Positions 53,019 to 62,771 are shown, counted from the first letter of the stretch. The stretch: 64,000 nucleotides of DNA from VRUE01 sp963702955 (GCA_963702955.1 OY969774.1:744001-808000); one strand, 5' to 3'. Made by a program: numbers and translations. Notes: generated by a model from the letters alone, not told the origin.

Positions 53019-53147
53019 CGCTTATGTGCAGTTGACGATACCGGAAAGGGTTGACGCGCGGCAACCTTTGATAGCGATCGCCCACGCGCTTCCTCGCGTC
53101 CGTCTAACCTTGTGCGCCCATGCCCGACGAGACGATCAGCCCGAGCG

Positions 53148-54167
53148 ATGCCGAACCTTCCGAAACCGAGGCTGCGTCGGGCAGCCCGGCGCGACGAGCT
53201 GCTCGCGGCGCAGCAGGCTGAGCCGCAGGCGCCGAACGTCGAGCAGATCGACTCCGCCGGCCTGCGCTGGGTCAACATCGAGCATCCAGGCGCCCTGGAG
53301 CGCACCTGGCTGGAGGAGAACTTCGAGTTCCACGCGCTCGACCTCGAGGACGTCCTCTCGCGCAACCAGCGGCCGAAGATCGACGTCTACGACGAGTACC
53401 TGTTCATCGTCCTCCACCTCCCGGTCTTCGACCCGACGGCGGGGCGGCTCGGGGTCGGCGAGCTCGACCTCTTCGTCGGCCCCGGCTACGTGGTGACGAT
53501 CCCCAACCAGCCGCTGCAGCCGGTCGAGTACCTGTTCGAGCGCTGCCGCGCCAAGGAGGAGTTGCGCGAGCAGCTCTTCTCGCGCGGCTCCGGCTACCTG
53601 CTCTACCGGCTGGTCAACGACAGCTTCGACTACTGCTTCCCGATGCTGCGCAAGATCGGCAACAAGCTCGACGCGCTCGAGGACGACATCTTCGAGGGCC
53701 GCTCGGAGGAGGTCGTGCGCGACATCTCCAACGTCAAGCAGGAGATCATCAACTTCCGCAAGGTGATCCGCCCGCAGCGGCCGGTGCTGCGCGACCTCGA
53801 GAAGGTCAAGCAGCGCTACCTCGCCACCGACCTCGACCTGGAGATCTACTTCGACGACATCGTCAACGCCCACGAGCGGATCTGGGACATGCTGGAGAAC
53901 TACAAGGAGGTCGTCGAGGCGCTCGGCGAGACCAACGAGTCGGTGATCTCCCACCGCTTCAACGACATCCTCCGAATCCTCACCGTGTTCAGCATCGTCT
54001 TCCTGCCGGCGACGCTGATCGCCAGCATCTGGGGCATGAACGTCGGCCTCCCGGGCGGTGGCGACCCGACCGGCTCGAGCCTGACGATCTTCTGGGTCAT
54101 CGTCGCGGCGATGCTCGTGATGCTCGCCGGGATGCTCACCTACTTCCGCAAACGCGGCTGGCTTTGA
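53148..54167 (+). CDS. corA: CorA-family magnesium/divalent cation transporter
   Basis: 339 residues from ATG 53148 (a GTG at 53112 is in frame). N-terminal cytoplasmic alpha/beta domain, then the long stalk helix, then two membrane helices at the C-terminus: LRILTVFSIVFLPATLIASIW and FWVIVAAMLVMLAGMLTYF. Between them IWGMNVGLPG carries the GMN selectivity motif. The first ~30 residues are basic and variable. TAACCT lies 9 bases before another ATG at 53120, which opens a 33-codon frame shifted against this one, so the true 5' end is uncertain. Confidence 0.93.
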   Translation: MPNLPKPRLRRAARRDELLAAQQAEPQAPNVEQIDSAGLRWVNIEHPGALERTWLEENFEFHALDLEDVLSRNQRPKIDVYDEYLFIVLHLPVFDPTAGRLGVGELDLFVGPGYVVTIPNQPLQPVEYLFERCRAKEELREQLFSRGSGYLLYRLVNDSFDYCFPMLRKIGNKLDALEDDIFEGRSEEVVRDISNVKQEIINFRKVIRPQRPVLRDLEKVKQRYLATDLDLEIYFDDIVNAHERIWDMLENYKEVVEALGETNESVISHRFNDILRILTVFSIVFLPATLIASIWGMNVGLPGGGDPTGSSLTIFWVIVAAMLVMLAGMLTYFRKRGWL

Positions 54168-54177
54168 TCGCGCTGAA

Positions 54178-54183
54178 TAGGAT
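54178..54183 (+). promoter_or_regulatory. -10 box for the HIT gene
   Basis: TAGGAT, 9 bases from the ATG at 54193. Identical in sequence and similar in spacing to the boxes before nfo and gltX. Confidence 0.45.
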
Positions 54184-54192
54184 GGCCGGCCG

Positions 54193-54681
54193 ATGGCCAA
54201 CTTCCGCATCTGGGCGCCCTGGCGCCTCGCCTACGTGAAGGACGCGGCGAAGGACAACGAGGCGGAGTGCATCTTCTGCGCCAAGCCCGCGTCCGGAGAC
54301 GACGAGGCGAGCCTGATCGTCCACCGCGGCGAGCGCGCCTTCGTGATCCTCAACCTCTTCCCCTACACCAACGGCCACCTGATGGTCGCGCCCTACGAGC
54401 ACACCGGCCGCATCCAGGAGCTGCCGGCGGAGACGGTCGCCGAGATGATGGCGCTGGCGCAACGGGCGATGAGCCGGCTCGAGGACGTCTACGAGCCGCA
54501 CGGATTCAATCTCGGCTTCAACCAGGGGCGGGTCGCCGGCGCCGGGGTCGAGCACCACATCCACATGCACGTCGTCCCCCGCTGGGCGGGCGACAACAAC
54601 TTCATGCCGGTGATCGCCGACACCAAAGTGATGCCGCAGTCGATCAATGAAAGCTACGCCGCATTGAAAGAGGCGTTTTGA
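54193..54681 (+). CDS. HIT-family nucleotide hydrolase/phosphorylase
   Basis: 162 residues. EHHIHMHVVPRW is the His-triad active site (HxHxHxx), with NLFPYTNGHLMVAP upstream. CIFC near residue 27 marks the zinc-containing branch that includes Ap4A phosphorylases of mycobacteria. WAPWRLAYV at the N-terminus is typical of that branch. It probably cleaves diadenosine polyphosphates or similar. Its own promoter; the phosphomannomutase gene follows. Confidence 0.93.
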   Translation: MANFRIWAPWRLAYVKDAAKDNEAECIFCAKPASGDDEASLIVHRGERAFVILNLFPYTNGHLMVAPYEHTGRIQELPAETVAEMMALAQRAMSRLEDVYEPHGFNLGFNQGRVAGAGVEHHIHMHVVPRWAGDNNFMPVIADTKVMPQSINESYAALKEAF

Positions 54682-54717
54682 CGACCAAGGAAAGACGATT
54701 CACCCCCGGACGCGGGA

Positions 54718-54759
54718 GCGCGGGCGCGTGACTTCCGGTGATTATGAGCGCGCCCGCGC
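54718..54759 (+). repeat. hairpin at the phosphomannomutase 5' end
   Basis: GCGCGGGCGCG (54718-54728) and CGCGCCCGCGC (54749-54759) pair perfectly over 11 bases with a 20-base loop. It lies across the GTG at 54728 and ends just before GGAG and the alternative GTG at 54773, so it could affect initiation. Confidence 0.5.
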
Positions 54760-56134
54760 GGGAGCGGAGGAGGTGAATCCTGACATTTTCAAGGCCTACG
54801 ACATCCGCGGCCTCTACGGCTCCGAGATGGACGAGACGACGGCGCTGGCGATCGGCCGCGCCTTCGTCCGCGTGCTGGCGCGCCTGCGCGGCAAGCAGCC
54901 CGGCGAGCTGCGGATCGGGCTCGGCCGCGACATGCGCCTGACCGCGCCGGCGATGGCGGCCGAGCTGCGCGACGGCATGGTTTCCGAGGGCGCGACGGTG
55001 CTCGACGCCGGAATGGTTGCGACCGAGATGCTCTACTTCCTGGTCGGCTCGCGCGAGCTCGACGGCGGCGCGATGGTCACCGCCTCGCACAACCCGAAGG
55101 CCTACACCGGGGTCAAGCTGATCCGCGAGGGGGCGCTGGCGCTCTCCGGCGATGCCGGGATCGGCGATGTCGCCCGCGAGATCGAGGCCGGCCTCGGCGC
55201 CTCGCCCGGTGGCGGCTCCTTCGAGAAGGTCAACGTTTGGGACGAATACCGCGCCCACGCCCTCTCCCTCATCGACCCCGCTGCCGTCCGTCCGATGAAG
55301 GTCGTGGTCAACGGCGGCAACGGCATGGCCGGGCCGATGGCCGGGCCGATCCTGGCCCGGCTCGGGCTCGAGCTGGATGAGATGTACTTCGAGCCCGACG
55401 GCGAGTTCCCCGACCACGAACCGAACCCGCTGCTGGAGAAGAACCGCAAGCTGATCGAAACGCGGGTGCGCTCGGCCGGCGCCGATCTCGGGATCGCCTG
55501 GGACGGCGACGCCGACCGCTGCTTCTTCATCGACGGCGAGGGCGCCTTCTGCGACGGCGACTTCATCTGCGCGCTGCTCGCCCGGGCGGCGCTGGCCAAG
55601 GACCCCGGCGCGACGATCCTCTACGACCCGCGCTCGAGCCGCGCCGTCCCCGACCTGGTCGCCGCCGAGGGCGGGCGCTCGCAGCTCTCGCGGGTCGGCC
55701 ACGCCTTCTTCAAGCAGCGGATGCGCGAGGAGGGCGCCGTGTTCGGCGGCGAGGTCTCCGGCCACTACTACTTCCGCGACTTCTGGTGCGCCGACTCCGG
55801 CACGATCCCGGCCCTGCTGATGCTCGAGCTGCTCTCGGCCGACGGCCGCTCGCTGGGCGAGCTGATGGCCGAGTTCCGCGCGCGCTACTTCATCTCCGGC
55901 GAGATCAACTCCGAGGTCAACGACCAGGCGGCGAAGATGGAGGAGATCGCCTCGCGCTACGGCGACGGCGAGCTGACACGGCTCGACGGGATCTCGATCG
56001 ACTACCCCGAGTGGCACTTCAACGTCCGCCCCTCCAACACCGAGCCGCTGCTCCGCCTCAACCTCGAGTCGCTCGTCTCGCGCGAGGACATGGAGGCCAA
56101 ACGCGACGAGCTGCTCGGGTTGATCCGGGCGTGA
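54728..56134 (+). CDS. manB: phosphomannomutase/phosphoglucomutase
   Basis: 468 residues from GTG 54728; an in-frame GTG at 54773 (VNPDIFKAYDIRG) with GGAG at 8 bases gives the family's usual N-terminus and may be the true start. Interconverts hexose 6- and 1-phosphates. AMVTASHNPKAYTGVKL holds the phosphoserine, GIAWDGDADRCFFID the metal loop, GGEVSGHYYFRDF the sugar loop, and RPSNTEPLLRLN the phosphate loop. Its stop overlaps the next gene (GTGA). Confidence 0.94.
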   Translation: MTSGDYERARAGAEEVNPDIFKAYDIRGLYGSEMDETTALAIGRAFVRVLARLRGKQPGELRIGLGRDMRLTAPAMAAELRDGMVSEGATVLDAGMVATEMLYFLVGSRELDGGAMVTASHNPKAYTGVKLIREGALALSGDAGIGDVAREIEAGLGASPGGGSFEKVNVWDEYRAHALSLIDPAAVRPMKVVVNGGNGMAGPMAGPILARLGLELDEMYFEPDGEFPDHEPNPLLEKNRKLIETRVRSAGADLGIAWDGDADRCFFIDGEGAFCDGDFICALLARAALAKDPGATILYDPRSSRAVPDLVAAEGGRSQLSRVGHAFFKQRMREEGAVFGGEVSGHYYFRDFWCADSGTIPALLMLELLSADGRSLGELMAEFRARYFISGEINSEVNDQAAKMEEIASRYGDGELTRLDGISIDYPEWHFNVRPSNTEPLLRLNLESLVSREDMEAKRDELLGLIRA

Positions 56135-57135
56135 CGCCGACCCCGGAGGAGGCGCTGGAGCAGGCCGCGCTGGCCGGGATCCACCGCCTCCGCATCCCCA
56201 CCCCCTTCGCGGTCGGGCGGGTCAACTGCTACCTGCTCGAGGACGAGCCGCTGACCCTGATCGACACCGGGCCCAACTCCGGCAAGGCGCTGGACGAGCT
56301 GCAGGGCCAGCTCGGCGCCCGCGGCCACGCGATCGACGACCTCGAGCTTGTGATCATCACCCACCAGCACATCGACCACCTCGGCCTGGTCGAGATCGTC
56401 GTCGAGCACTCCGGCGCCGAGGTGGCGGCGCTCGGCCTCGCCGCCCAGCGGCTGGCCGGCTTCGGCGAGGAAGCCGAGCGCGAGGACGAGTTCGCGGTCG
56501 AGCTGATGCTGCGCAACGGCATCCCGCAGGAGGTCGCCTTCGCGCTGCAGAGCGTCTCGCGCAGCTTCCGCGGCTGGGGCGCCAGGGCCGAGGTGACGCG
56601 GCCGCTGGACGACGGGGAGGAGATGGCTTTCCGCGACCGCACCCTGGAGGTGCTGCACCGACCCGGCCACAGCCCCTCCGACACGGTCTTCTGGGACGAG
56701 CGGCGGCGCATCCTGATCGCCGCCGACCACCTGATCGCCCACATCTCCTCCAACCCGCTGATCACCCGCCCGCTCGACGGCTCCCCGCAGCGCACCCAGG
56801 CCCTCGTCACCTACATCGAGTCGATGCGCAAGACCCGCGAGATGCCGGCCGAGATCGTTCTCTCCGGCCACGGCGAGCCGATCGTCAACCACGTCGCGCT
56901 GATCGACGACCGGCTCGCCAAGCACGAGCGCCGCAAGGAGAAGATCTACGGCCTGATCGCCGAGCGCCCCCGCACGGGCTATGAGATCGCCCAGGCGATC
57001 TGGGGCGACGTCGCCGTCACCCAGGCCTTCCTCACCCTCTCCGAGGTGATCGGCCACGCCGACCTGCTGCTCAACGAAGGGCGGGTGCGCGAGGTCAACG
57101 ACGGGGAGGTGGTCCGCTATGAGGCGACCGGGTAG
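56131..57135 (+). CDS. metallo-beta-lactamase-fold hydrolase
   Basis: 334 residues from GTG 56131, 4 bases inside the mutase gene. NCYLLEDEPLTLIDTGPNSG and VIITHQHIDHLGL (HxHxDH), LHRPGHSPSDTVFW and ADHLIAH provide the zinc ligands; LSGHGEPIVNH is the last one. The C-terminal ~85 residues form a helical/winged-helix extension (RRKEKIYGLIAERPRTGYEIAQAIWG), as in glyoxalase II-like LACTB2 relatives. The substrate is unknown. Coupled with the lipid kinase by a 17-base overlap. Confidence 0.9.
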   Translation: MTPTPEEALEQAALAGIHRLRIPTPFAVGRVNCYLLEDEPLTLIDTGPNSGKALDELQGQLGARGHAIDDLELVIITHQHIDHLGLVEIVVEHSGAEVAALGLAAQRLAGFGEEAEREDEFAVELMLRNGIPQEVAFALQSVSRSFRGWGARAEVTRPLDDGEEMAFRDRTLEVLHRPGHSPSDTVFWDERRRILIAADHLIAHISSNPLITRPLDGSPQRTQALVTYIESMRKTREMPAEIVLSGHGEPIVNHVALIDDRLAKHERRKEKIYGLIAERPRTGYEIAQAIWGDVAVTQAFLTLSEVIGHADLLLNEGRVREVNDGEVVRYEATG

Positions 57136-58081
57136 GCGCTCGGGCAAGCCGCGGATGCTGCTGATCGTCAACCCCTATGCGACGACCGTCTCCAAGCGGC
57201 TGAAGAACCTCGTCGTCTACGCCCTGCAGGGGCGCTTCGAGGTCGAGACGGTCGCCACCGAGGCGCAGAACCACGCGACAGAGATCGGCTGCGAGGTGCG
57301 CGACCACGGCTACGACGTGGTCGTCGCCTTCGGCGGCGACGGCACCCTGAACGAGGTCGCCAACGGGCTCGCCGGCACCGACGTGCCGGTCTCGGTCCTG
57401 CCCGGCGGCTCGACCAACGTCGTCGCCCGCACCCTCGGCATCCCCAACGACGTCATCGACGCGACCGAGCACCTGCTGGCCCTGGTCAACGAGTGGGCGC
57501 CCCGCAAGATCGACCTCGGCACCGCCGGCGAGCGGCGCTTCGTCTTCTCCTGCGGGGTCGGGATCGACGCCACCGTGGTCAGGCGGGTCAACGCCCACCC
57601 GCGGCTGAAGTCGCACGCCGGCCCCTACTACTACAGCTGGGCGGCGATCTCGGCCTTCTACCGCCAGTACATGGTCAACCCGGTCAGGCTGCGGGTCGAG
57701 GTCAACGGCGAGACCGACGAGGGGGTCACCGCGCTGGCGCAGAACTCCGATCCCTTCACCTACTTCGCCAGCCGCCCGGTCCGCGTCTGCGAGGGGATCG
57801 CGATCGACGACGGCACCCTCTCGCTGGCGGTGCTGAAGCGGGCCGCCGTACGCGACATGCCGACCCTGATCCCGCGCCTGTTCAGCGAGGACCGCCCGGC
57901 CGCGCGCCACCGCCGCATCGACCACTTCGACGACGTCACCTCGGCCTCGATCGCCTCGATCTCGGAGACCAAGGACGGCGTCGCCCGGCCCTTCCCCGTC
58001 CAGGTCAACGGCGACTACATCGGCGAGCGCACCGCGCTGGAGCTGGCGATCGAGCCGGGTGCGCTGACGATCGTCGCTTGA
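57119..58081 (+). CDS. diacylglycerol/sphingosine kinase-family lipid kinase
   Basis: 320 residues. LLIVNPYATTVSK, VVVAFGGDGTLNEVANGL (nucleotide GGDGT motif) and VLPGGSTNVVARTLGIP are the DAGK catalytic domain; the C-terminal beta-sandwich ends VQVNGDYIGERTALELAIEPGALTIV. Phosphorylates a lipid alcohol at the membrane; in actinobacteria relatives act on diacylglycerol. Its end lies one base from the convergent relA stop. Confidence 0.92.
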   Translation: MRRPGRRSGKPRMLLIVNPYATTVSKRLKNLVVYALQGRFEVETVATEAQNHATEIGCEVRDHGYDVVVAFGGDGTLNEVANGLAGTDVPVSVLPGGSTNVVARTLGIPNDVIDATEHLLALVNEWAPRKIDLGTAGERRFVFSCGVGIDATVVRRVNAHPRLKSHAGPYYYSWAAISAFYRQYMVNPVRLRVEVNGETDEGVTALAQNSDPFTYFASRPVRVCEGIAIDDGTLSLAVLKRAAVRDMPTLIPRLFSEDRPAARHRRIDHFDDVTSASIASISETKDGVARPFPVQVNGDYIGERTALELAIEPGALTIVA

Positions 58082-58082
58082 C

Positions 58083-60236
58083 TCAGGCGGTCGGGGTAAT
58101 GCGGTAGGCGTCGAAGACGCCTTCGACATTGCGCAGTCGCGAGATGCACTGCTTCAGCTGCTCGGTGTCGCCGACCTCGACCACGAAGCGGTTCTTCACC
58201 ATCGGGTGCTTGGTCATGCAGCTGGCTCCGAGGATGTTTATCCCCGCCTCGGAGAAGGTGCGCGAGAGGTCCTCGAGCAGGCGGGTGCGGTCGTAGGCGT
58301 CGATCTGCAGCTCGACCCTGTAGGACGACTCGTTGTCGCCGTCCCAGCCCACCTCCACGAACCGTTCGGGCGACTTCATCAGCGCCTTGACGTTCTTGCA
58401 GTCGGCGCGGTGGATGGTGATGCCGCGGCCGAGCGAGACGTAGCCGGCGATCGAGTCGCCCGGCACCGGCCGGCAGCACTTGGCGAGCCGCACGGCGACG
58501 TTGTCGGCGCCCTTCACCTTGATCCCGTAGTTGGAGGCGTCCTTGGTCCGCCGCGCCTGGTCCTCGCGCGCCTCGCCGAGGCCGATCGGCTGCTCGTCCT
58601 CGACCGCCTCGCCCTCTTTGAGGCGCTGCATCAGCTTGTTGGCGACCGCCTTGGTCGCGACCTTGCCCTGGCCGAGCGCGATGTAGAACTCGGTCGCTTT
58701 GCGGAAGCCCATCTCGCGGATCACCTGCGCCAGCAGCGGTGACATCACCAGCTTCTGCATCGGCAGACCGCGCTTGCGCAGCGCCTCCTCGAGCGCGTCG
58801 CGCCCCTTCTGCTCGGCGTCCTCGCGCCGTTCCTGTTTGAAGAAGGCACGGATCTTGTTGCGGGCGCGGCTGGTCCGCACCAGCTTCAGCCAGTCGCGCG
58901 AGGGGCCGCTTTTCTGCTTGCCGGTCAGCACCTCGACGATGTCGCCGGAGCGCAGCTGGTAGTGCAGCGGCACGATCGAGCCGTTGACCTTGGCGCCGAC
59001 GCAGCGGTGGCCGACGTCGGTGTGGACCGCGTAGGCGAAGTCGAGCGGGGTCGAGCCGGCCGAGAGGTTCTTCACCTCGCCCTTCGGGGTGAAGACGAAG
59101 ACCTCGTCCTCGAACAGGTCGACCTTGAGCGACTCGAGGAACTCGGCCGGGTCCTGCTCGCCCTCGGACTCGACCAGCTGGCGCAGCCAGGTCATCTTCT
59201 CGCGCCGCGGGTCGGTCGCGCCGCCCTCCTTGTAGGCGACGTGGGCGGCGATCCCGTACTCGGCCAGGCTGTGCATGTCGCCGGTCCGGATCTGGATCTC
59301 CAGCGGCTTGCCCTCGGGCCCGATCACCGTCGTGTGCAGGGCCTGGTACATGTTCGCCTTCGGCATCGCGACGAAGTCCTTGAAGCGACCGGGCAGCGGC
59401 TTCCAGAGCGAGTGGATGACGCCGATCGCGCCGTAGCAGTCCTTGACCGAGCCGACGATCACCCGCATCGCCGTGAGGTCGAAGATCTCGTTGAACTCGC
59501 GGCCCTTCTTGGTCATCTTCGTGTAGATCGAGTAGAAGTGCTTGGCCCGGCCGGAGATCTCCGCCTCGATCCCGACCGCCGTCAGCTCCTGCCCGAGGAA
59601 CTCGCCGGCCCGGTTGACGTAGACCTCGCGCTCCTCGCGCTGCTGGGCGACCAGCTGCTTGATCTCCTTGTACTTGCGCGGATGCAGGGTCGCGAAGGCG
59701 AGGTCCTCGAGCTCCCATTTGATCGCGTGGATGCCGAGCCGGTGGGCCAGCGGCGCATAGATCTCCAGCGTCTCGCGCGCCTTCGCCAGCTGCTTCTGCT
59801 TCGGCAGGGCGCCGAGCGTGCGCATGTTGTGGAGGCGGTCGGCCAGCTTGATCAGGATCACCCTGACGTCGGTGGCCATCGCCACCATCATCTTGCGGTA
59901 GTTCTCCGCCTGCCGCTCATCGCGGCTCTCGAAGGTCATCCCGGTCAGCTTGGTGACACCGTTGACGAGCTGGGCGATCTCGGCGCCGAACTGCTCGCGG
60001 ATCTGCTCGAGGCTGGCGCTCGTGTCCTCGACCGTGTCGTGGAGCAGGGCGGCGCAGAGCGTCTCGGTGTCGAGCCGCATCCCGGCGCAGATCTGAGCGA
60101 CGCCGACCGGATGGGTGATGAACTCGTCGCCGGAGCGGCGCATCTGGTCGGCGTGGCGGTCGCAGGCGAAGTCGAAGGCGTTCCTCACCGCCTCGCGGTC
60201 GATCTCGTGGACGGCGGAGTCGAACTCCTCGACCAC
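58083..60236 (-). CDS. relA: RelA/SpoT-family (p)ppGpp synthetase/hydrolase
   Basis: 717 residues. HD hydrolase domain (FITHPVGVAQICAGM, ALLHDTVEDTSAS with His-Asp intact), synthetase domain (DLTAMRVIVGSVKDCYG, LPGRFKDFVAMPKANMYQALHTTVIGP, EIQIRT), TGS (VFVFTPKGEVKNLSAGSTPLDFAYAVH), helical and zinc-finger regions (CCRPVPGD), and C-terminal ACT (SYRVELQIDAYDRTRLLEDLS). This is the bifunctional Rsh type. GTG start. It follows recJ, and recJ-rel proximity is seen elsewhere. Confidence 0.96.
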   Translation of the reverse strand: MVEEFDSAVHEIDREAVRNAFDFACDRHADQMRRSGDEFITHPVGVAQICAGMRLDTETLCAALLHDTVEDTSASLEQIREQFGAEIAQLVNGVTKLTGMTFESRDERQAENYRKMMVAMATDVRVILIKLADRLHNMRTLGALPKQKQLAKARETLEIYAPLAHRLGIHAIKWELEDLAFATLHPRKYKEIKQLVAQQREEREVYVNRAGEFLGQELTAVGIEAEISGRAKHFYSIYTKMTKKGREFNEIFDLTAMRVIVGSVKDCYGAIGVIHSLWKPLPGRFKDFVAMPKANMYQALHTTVIGPEGKPLEIQIRTGDMHSLAEYGIAAHVAYKEGGATDPRREKMTWLRQLVESEGEQDPAEFLESLKVDLFEDEVFVFTPKGEVKNLSAGSTPLDFAYAVHTDVGHRCVGAKVNGSIVPLHYQLRSGDIVEVLTGKQKSGPSRDWLKLVRTSRARNKIRAFFKQERREDAEQKGRDALEEALRKRGLPMQKLVMSPLLAQVIREMGFRKATEFYIALGQGKVATKAVANKLMQRLKEGEAVEDEQPIGLGEAREDQARRTKDASNYGIKVKGADNVAVRLAKCCRPVPGDSIAGYVSLGRGITIHRADCKNVKALMKSPERFVEVGWDGDNESSYRVELQIDAYDRTRLLEDLSRTFSEAGINILGASCMTKHPMVKNRFVVEVGDTEQLKQCISRLRNVEGVFDAYRITPTA

Positions 60237-60271
60237 GGCGAAGAGATCGGCGAGAAGCTCGCGATCCTCCT

Positions 60272-62710
60272 CTAGGGGTTTTTTCGTCGTTCCAGGAATC
60301 GCACGCCCTCCTGATGGCGGTCGCCGTAGGCGCGGAACGCGGCGGAGCGCTCCAGTTCTGTCTCCTCTGAGGATACGACCCCGACGGTACCGCCCCCGGC
60401 TTCGGGCGATCCCTGCAGCAAGCCGAGCTCGGCCAGCACCCGCAGGCAGCGCGCCGCCGCCTCGGGGCCGCGCGGGTGCGGCCCGCTGCCGCGCAGCGTC
60501 GCGAACAGCTCCTGCCCACTCGACTCCCCCACCTCGCGCAGGTCGCGGAACAACGCGATCAGCGCCGGGCGCCGGGCCGTCTGCTCGTCGAGCATCGCCA
60601 GCGCGAAGCGCCGCTCCGCATCCCCCCAGGCGGCGTGGAGGAAGCCGCCTTCGGCGCTCGACAGGCTCGCCAACTCCTCCAGGTGCTCGAAGGCCGGCGG
60701 GTCGACGAGGACGACGTGCTCGAAGCGGCGAGCCAGCTCCAGCTCGGCTTCGAACGCGAAGGCGTCGGCGAGCACCACCCGCTCGCCGCCAAGCGCGGCG
60801 CGGCGCTCAGCGTCGGCGACCACGGCGAGGACATCCGCCCCGCACGACGCCAGCTCCCCCACCACCGCAGCCGGCGAGCTCACGGGCCGCACCAACTCCC
60901 GGCCGACGGGCCGATTTCCCACGTCAGGGGTGGGAAATCGGCCCGCCGGTGGCCAGTTTGCCGGGTCGGCGGCGAGCTCGGACTCGAAGCGGGTCCACCA
61001 GGCGGCTTCGACGTCCGGTGACTCGCCGGCGTCCGGCTCGCGCGGGTAGAGCTCGCGCAGAACCAGGCGCGGCTCCACCGAGCCGTTCCAGCGGTTGACC
61101 TCCAGTCGCACCGCGGCGTCAACCGGGTCCTCCTCGCCGACGCCGAGGCTGGAGCGGCCGAAGGCCACGCCCAGCGCCCGGTTGCCGCCGCTGTGGAGGC
61201 TGAAGCGGGAGTGCTTGCCCTCGCCCATCGCCCGCACGTCGCGTACCCGCGCGGCGGGGACGAGCAGGCGCACCCCGGGGTTGCCCATCCCGAACGGCGC
61301 CAGCCGCTCCAGCTCCTCGGCCAGGTCGAGACCGAGGCCGGCGCCGCCGACCATCGCGTCGATCCGCTCGGTGCGGCGCAGATCGTCGGGCCCGAGGACG
61401 CTCGCCGCGTGCGCGGCGAAGGCCTCGCGGAAGGCGTCGAGCTGCTCGGCTCGCAGCTCGACCCCGGCGGCGGCGCGGTGGCCGCCGAAGCGGACCAGGT
61501 GCTCGGCGCAGGCCTGGAGCCCGGCGAGCAGGTCGAAGCCGGGGATGCTGCGCCCCGAGCCCCGTCCCCCGCCCTCGCCGTCGAGCGAGACGACGACGAC
61601 CGGCCGGCCGTGGCGCTCGGCCAGGCGCGAGGCGACGATCCCGATCACGCCGGGATGCCAGCCCTCGCCGGCGACGACCAGCCCCTGCCCCTCGCGCAGG
61701 TGCTCGGGCAGCTCGCGGCGGGCCGCCTCGGCGCCGGCGTCAACCTCGCGCTCGGTTGCTCTTCGCTCCGAATTGGCCCTTCCCAGCTCGGCGGCGATCT
61801 CCGCTGCGCGCGCGTCGCTGTCGGTGAGAAAGAGCTCGACCCCCGCATCGGCTCGGTAGAGCCGCCCCGCGGCGTTGATCCGCGGCGCCAACCGGAAGGC
61901 CAGATCGCCCTCGTCGAGCGCCGTCGGCTCACAGCGAGCCGCCTCGAGCAGCGCACGCAAACCTGGCCTGCGCGCCCGTCTCGCCTCGGCCAGACCGCGC
62001 CGCACCAGCGACCGGTTCTCGCCGACCAGCGGCACCACGTCGGCGACGGTCGCAAGCGCTACGAGGTCGAGGTCCTCCCCCCTCTCCTCGCCGCTCAGCG
62101 CGCAGGCCAGCTTCCAGGCGACCGCCGTGCCGCAAAGCTCCTCGAAGGGGTAGCCGCAGATTGCGGGATGGAGGATCGGACAGTCGGGGAGCTCCTCGCC
62201 GGGTTGGTGGTGGTCGGTGACGACGACCTCGATCCCCAGCGAGCGGGCCAGGGCGACCTCCTCGACCGCGGTGATCCCGCAGTCGACCGTGATCAGCAGC
62301 TCGGTGCCGCGCTTCGCCAGCAGCTCGACGTTCGAGCGGCTCAGGCCGTAGCCGTCGGCGATCCGGTCGGGGATCAGCCAGTCGCACTCGCCGCTCAGCT
62401 CGCGCAGGGTCCCGACCAGGATCGCGGTCGCGCAGACGCCGTCGACGTCGAAGTCGCCGTGCACGGTGATCCGCCGCCCCGCGCGCAGCGCCGCCGACAC
62501 CCGCTCGACGATCCCGGCGATCGAGTCGAACTCGGACGGCGAGTGCGACTCGTCGGCCGCGAGGAAGGCACGCGCCTCCGCGGGGGTGCGGTAGCCGCGG
62601 CGGACCAGGGTCACCGCCACCGGCTCGCTGAGGCCGAGCTCGTCAACCAGGTCCCGCGCCTCGCGGTAGGAGTAGGGCTCGGCCCGGTAGGCATGGATGG
62701 TCTCCGCCAC
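60272..62710 (-). CDS. recJ: single-stranded-DNA exonuclease RecJ with C-terminal extension
   Basis: 812 residues. 5'-3' ssDNA exonuclease for recombination and repair. ITVHGDFDVDGVCATAIL, LITVDCGIT and VVVTDHHQPGEELP are DHH motifs; LAPRINAAGRL and RFGGHRAAAGVEL (DHHA1) follow, then an OB fold to ~570. The final ~240 residues are a family-variable region (VVGELASCGADVLAVVADAERRAAL, FEHVVLVDPPAFEHLEEL) that looks like a remnant nucleotide-binding domain plus a helical domain, as in the longer Firmicutes RecJ. Confidence 0.93.
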   Translation of the reverse strand: MAETIHAYRAEPYSYREARDLVDELGLSEPVAVTLVRRGYRTPAEARAFLAADESHSPSEFDSIAGIVERVSAALRAGRRITVHGDFDVDGVCATAILVGTLRELSGECDWLIPDRIADGYGLSRSNVELLAKRGTELLITVDCGITAVEEVALARSLGIEVVVTDHHQPGEELPDCPILHPAICGYPFEELCGTAVAWKLACALSGEERGEDLDLVALATVADVVPLVGENRSLVRRGLAEARRARRPGLRALLEAARCEPTALDEGDLAFRLAPRINAAGRLYRADAGVELFLTDSDARAAEIAAELGRANSERRATEREVDAGAEAARRELPEHLREGQGLVVAGEGWHPGVIGIVASRLAERHGRPVVVVSLDGEGGGRGSGRSIPGFDLLAGLQACAEHLVRFGGHRAAAGVELRAEQLDAFREAFAAHAASVLGPDDLRRTERIDAMVGGAGLGLDLAEELERLAPFGMGNPGVRLLVPAARVRDVRAMGEGKHSRFSLHSGGNRALGVAFGRSSLGVGEEDPVDAAVRLEVNRWNGSVEPRLVLRELYPREPDAGESPDVEAAWWTRFESELAADPANWPPAGRFPTPDVGNRPVGRELVRPVSSPAAVVGELASCGADVLAVVADAERRAALGGERVVLADAFAFEAELELARRFEHVVLVDPPAFEHLEELASLSSAEGGFLHAAWGDAERRFALAMLDEQTARRPALIALFRDLREVGESSGQELFATLRGSGPHPRGPEAAARCLRVLAELGLLQGSPEAGGGTVGVVSSEETELERSAAFRAYGDRHQEGVRFLERRKNP

Positions 62711-62771
62711 GCCTTCAAGCTAGGCGGCGGCCCGGCGGCAAACCGCCCGCTCACGGGCGCAAAATGCGCGG

